From Niveispirillum sp. SYP-B3756 (GTDB lineage: Bacteria > Pseudomonadota > Alphaproteobacteria > Azospirillales > Azospirillaceae): 64,000 nt of DNA. A program made the position numbers and the translations under genes. This document shows positions 61,344 through 64,000 of this stretch, one piece after another (position 1 is the stretch's first letter; each line of letters begins with the position of its first letter). The notes below the pieces were generated by a model that saw only the letters and a list, made by a program, of their open reading frames with translations, had not been told where the DNA came from and ran no database searches. The stretch is taken from contig NZ_WIDQ01000002.1 in the NCBI RefSeq assembly GCF_009495745.1, positions 124,001 to 188,000 on the forward strand, given 5' to 3'.

Positions 61344-63632
61344 ATGGATGGAAGCGGAATAAGGGGGGCCGAAGCCGGCACCCAGATCGCCGAATATGAC
61401 CTGTCATTGACGGGAATACGCTGTGCGGGCTGCGTCTCGCGGGTGGAGAAGGCGCTGCGGCAGGTGCCGGGCGTGGTGACGGCGGATATCAATCTGGCCA
61501 GCAAACGCGCGCATGTGCGCGCCATTGGCAGCGAGGCCGCCGCCCTTACCGATGCCGTGGCCGGTGCCGGTTATGGGGCCAGCCTGATTGTGGATGATGA
61601 TCAGGTTGGACAGGGGGCCGACAACCCGCACGCCCACCATAAGCATAATCACGCAAGCGGCCATGACCATGCCGCCCATGCGGCAGACGCTGAGAATGCC
61701 GGCTGGCGCGTGGCGCTGGCCGGCATTCTCAGCTTGCCACTGCTGGCCCCCATGCTAGGGATCGTGCCCAACCTGCCGGGCTGGCTGCAATTCGGCCTCG
61801 CCACGCCGGTGATCTTCTGGCTGGGATGGCAGTTCCACAAAGGTGCCTTCCGGGCTGCCCGTGCCCTTCACGGCAGCATGGATAGCCTGGTGTCCCTGGG
61901 TACGCTGGCCGCCTGGGGCCTGTCCGTCTATCTGTGGCTGACCGCCCACGGCGACCACGCCCCGCATTTATATTTCGAGGCGGCAGCGGTGGTCATCACC
62001 CTGCTGCTGCTGGGCCGCTGGCTGGAAGCCCGCGCCATGGGCCGCACCATGGAAGCCATCCAGGCGCTGATGGCGCTGCGGCCCAGGCTGGCGCGGTTGC
62101 GGCTGCCATCCGGTGATGTGGAAGTGCCGGTGGCGCAATTGCGCGTCGGCGATCTGGTGGTGGTGCTGCCGGGCTCCACCGTACCCGTGGATGGCGCGGT
62201 GGTGGAGGGCGCATCCGATCTGGATGAATCCATGATCACCGGCGAATCCCTGCCGGTGGCCAAACAGAAGGACAGCCCCGTCACGGGCGGGTCGCTGAAC
62301 GGGCCTGGCACCCTGCTGGTGCGCACAAGCGCCGTGGGGCGGGATACGATGCTGGCCCGCATCATCGCCATGGTGGAAGGCGCACAGGCCGCCAAGGCCC
62401 CCATCCAGCGGCTGGCCGATCGGGTGAGTGCCGTTTTCGTGCCGATCGTCCTGGTGATTGCACTTGCCACCCTTGCCGGCTGGACTCTCGCTGGGGTTGG
62501 GGTGGAAACGGCGCTAATCAATGCGGTTTCCGTGCTGGTCATCGCCTGCCCCTGCGCCCTGGGACTGGCCACGCCCACGGCGCTGATGGCCGGCACCGGC
62601 GTGGCGGCGCGCAGCGGCATCCTGATCAAGGATGCCGGGGCCCTGGAACGCGCCCATGCCGCCACCATTATCGTTTTCGACAAGACCGGTACGTTGACCG
62701 AAGGCAAGCCGGTGCTGACCGGCCTGACGCCCGCCCTTGGCGTAGACGCCACCGAGGCGCTGCGGCTGGCCGCCGGCCTGCAGGCGGGCAGTGAGCATCC
62801 GCTGGCCCGCGCCGTGCTGGATGCCGCCCGCGCCCAATCCCTGACGCCACCGGCTGCCAGCAACAGCCGCGCCCTGCCCGGCCAGGGCATGGCGGGCAGC
62901 GTGGAGGGGCGGGAACTGCGCCTGGGCCATGAAGGGCTGATGGCGGAACTGGGCGTGGATATCACCCCGCTGGCCGATGCCGCCGCCACGGCCCGCCAAC
63001 AGGGGCACAGCCAATCCTGGCTGGCCGTGCAGGAAGGGGAGGGGACACAATGGCACCTGCTGGCCCTGTTGAGCTTTGCCGACGAACCCAAACCCAGCGC
63101 CGCCGCCGCCATCGCGGCATTGAAGGCGCAGGGGCTGCGCTGTGTGATGCTGACCGGCGATCATGAAGCCGCCGCCCGCGCCGTGGGCGACAGGCTGGGT
63201 CTGGATGAGGTGGTAGCCCGCCTGCTGCCCGACCAGAAGGCCGCCGCCGTGGCCCGGCTGCGCGGGGAGGGTGGCATCGTCGCCATGGTGGGCGACGGCA
63301 TCAATGATGCGCCGGCCCTGGCCGCCGCCGATATCGGCTTTGCCATGGCGACGGGCACCAATGTGGCGATGGAAACGGCGGGCATCACCCTGATGCGGGG
63401 CGACCCGCTGCTGGTGGCCGACAGCATCGCCATTTCCCGGCGCACCTGGACCAAGATCCGCCAGAACCTGTTCTGGGCCTTCGCCTATAATGTCGTGGGC
63501 ATTCCGTTGGCAGCCCTTGGCCTGTTGAACCCGATGATCGCCGGGGCCGCCATGGCCTTTTCCAGCGTCAGCGTGGTCAGCAACGCCCTGTTGCTGCGCC
63601 GCTGGCGGCCCCGCGCGGGGGGTGAGCGATGA
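61344..63632 (+). CDS. copA: Copper-exporting P1B-type ATPase
   Basis: The 762-aa pump has one HMA domain with CAGC (C27/C30), then a His-rich linker (about 95-118, HAHHKHNHASGHDHAAHA). Eight membrane helices carry the CPC motif (VIACPCALGLATPTAL). The catalytic parts are SMITGESLPV (actuator), FDKTGTLTEGKPVL (phosphorylated Asp), SEHPLARAV (N-domain HP motif) and MVGDGINDAPAL. These place it in the Cu+ exporter class. AAGGGA precedes the start. It is coupled to a CueR-like regulator through an ATGA overlap at 63629-63632. Confidence 0.95.
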   Translation: MDGSGIRGAEAGTQIAEYDLSLTGIRCAGCVSRVEKALRQVPGVVTADINLASKRAHVRAIGSEAAALTDAVAGAGYGASLIVDDDQVGQGADNPHAHHKHNHASGHDHAAHAADAENAGWRVALAGILSLPLLAPMLGIVPNLPGWLQFGLATPVIFWLGWQFHKGAFRAARALHGSMDSLVSLGTLAAWGLSVYLWLTAHGDHAPHLYFEAAAVVITLLLLGRWLEARAMGRTMEAIQALMALRPRLARLRLPSGDVEVPVAQLRVGDLVVVLPGSTVPVDGAVVEGASDLDESMITGESLPVAKQKDSPVTGGSLNGPGTLLVRTSAVGRDTMLARIIAMVEGAQAAKAPIQRLADRVSAVFVPIVLVIALATLAGWTLAGVGVETALINAVSVLVIACPCALGLATPTALMAGTGVAARSGILIKDAGALERAHAATIIVFDKTGTLTEGKPVLTGLTPALGVDATEALRLAAGLQAGSEHPLARAVLDAARAQSLTPPAASNSRALPGQGMAGSVEGRELRLGHEGLMAELGVDITPLADAAATARQQGHSQSWLAVQEGEGTQWHLLALLSFADEPKPSAAAAIAALKAQGLRCVMLTGDHEAAARAVGDRLGLDEVVARLLPDQKAAAVARLRGEGGIVAMVGDGINDAPALAAADIGFAMATGTNVAMETAGITLMRGDPLLVADSIAISRRTWTKIRQNLFWAFAYNVVGIPLAALGLLNPMIAGAAMAFSSVSVVSNALLLRRWRPRAGGER

Positions 63633-64000
63633 ATATCGGGCAAGCGGCCAAAGCGGCGGGTGTCACACCCAAAATGATCCGCCATTACGAGGCGACGGGC
63701 CTGTTGCCGGCGGCAGACCGCTCCGCCGCCGGCTACCGCCTCTATGGGGAGGCGGATATCCGCACCCTGCGTTTCATCCGTCAGGCCCGCGCCCTGGGCT
63801 TTCCGCTGGCCGATCTGGGTGGGCTGCTGCGCCTGTGGCATGACCGCGACCGCGCCAGCGCCGATGTGAAGGCGCTGGCCCTGTCCCATATCGCGCACCT
63901 GCAGGAACGGATCGACGAATTGCAGGTGATGAAACAGACGCTGGAGACGCTAGCCCGCCATTGCCAGGGCGATGCCAGCCCCCATTGCGCCATTCTGGAT
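63629..64000 (+). CDS. cueR: CueR-type copper-responsive MerR regulator, 3' end beyond window
   Basis: The first 124 codons are visible. A MerR winged helix (MNIGQAAKAAGVTPKMIRHYEATGLLPAADRSAAGYRLYGEADIRTLRFIRQARALGFPLADL) is followed by a dimer helix and the metal loop CQGDASPHC, a C-x7-C spacing as in CueR. The motif and linkage to copA indicate Cu+ sensing and activation of the copA promoter, where a matching dyad is present. Only the last residues lie outside the window. Confidence 0.93.
   Translation, partial: MNIGQAAKAAGVTPKMIRHYEATGLLPAADRSAAGYRLYGEADIRTLRFIRQARALGFPLADLGGLLRLWHDRDRASADVKALALSHIAHLQERIDELQVMKQTLETLARHCQGDASPHCAILD

Overview
The window is a stretch of high-G+C chromosome from a free-living alphaproteobacterium. 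DUF2336 and DUF6065 proteins, an AcvB/LpiA-type lysyl-phosphatidylglycerol pair, a cbb3 oxidase in the order ccoN-O-Q-P, and a CueR with a C-x7-C motif together suggest Rhodospirillales, perhaps Azospirillaceae. That placement is inference. No rRNA, tRNA, CRISPR array, transposase or prophage structural gene was seen. Genes are densely packed on both strands.

Layout, left to right. 1-6.3 kb: a two-partner secretion system on the minus strand, with a giant exoprotein (cut by the left edge) and its outer-membrane transporter. 6.5-11 kb: a tandem cyclic-nucleotide-binding protein, a small sugar locus (DUF1080 hydrolase and TIM-barrel protein behind a LacI-type palindrome) and a secreted alpha-amylase. 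11-15.8 kb: a beta-CASP nuclease-like protein and a thymidine/AMP phosphorylase-like enzyme divergent from an alcohol dehydrogenase across an FNR box, then a YbjN protein. 15.9-21.6 kb: a five-gene minus-strand operon (LeuC-like, LeuD-like, CaiB/BaiF, HMG-CoA-lyase-like, MFS) that reads best as a C5-dicarboxylate (citramalate) degradation pathway. 21.8-27.8 kb: an SBF transporter, thioesterase, an unknown protein, CysE, a MarR regulator, DUF2336 and DUF6065. 27.8-31.8 kb: AcvB and MprF/LpiA, which hydrolyse and make lysyl-PG. 32-37.5 kb: class III aminotransferase, kynureninase, FAH-family hydrolase, DUF983, MocR regulator. 37.7-42 kb: CynX-type MFS with a divergent MarR, an amidase overlapping a lipoprotein (toxin/immunity-like), and a TPR-methyltransferase. 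42-45.4 kb: ccoNOQP with an FNR box. 45.9-50.5 kb: an RND efflux pair. 50.7-55.7 kb: a DUF4198 protein, cydABX and a divergent FNR-like regulator. 55.9-59 kb: glutathione-dependent formaldehyde oxidation (adhC, fghA) with a divergent LysR. 59-64 kb: a chemoreceptor, then copA-cueR, cut by the right edge.

A low-oxygen theme links several loci: cbb3 and bd oxidases, FNR boxes at ccoN and at the ADH/phosphorylase divergent promoter, and an FNR-type regulator beside cydA that lacks one expected cluster-ligand cysteine.

The most novel feature is a pair of about 140-148-nt intergenic elements (37522-37669 and 50622-50760). Each folds into five successive hairpins with conserved linkers and compensatory stem changes. 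Each ends exactly at the TAA stop of the neighbouring minus-strand gene. A separate family of long inverted repeats (33.4, 47.2, 55.7 kb, perhaps 51.7 kb) is REP/BIME-like.
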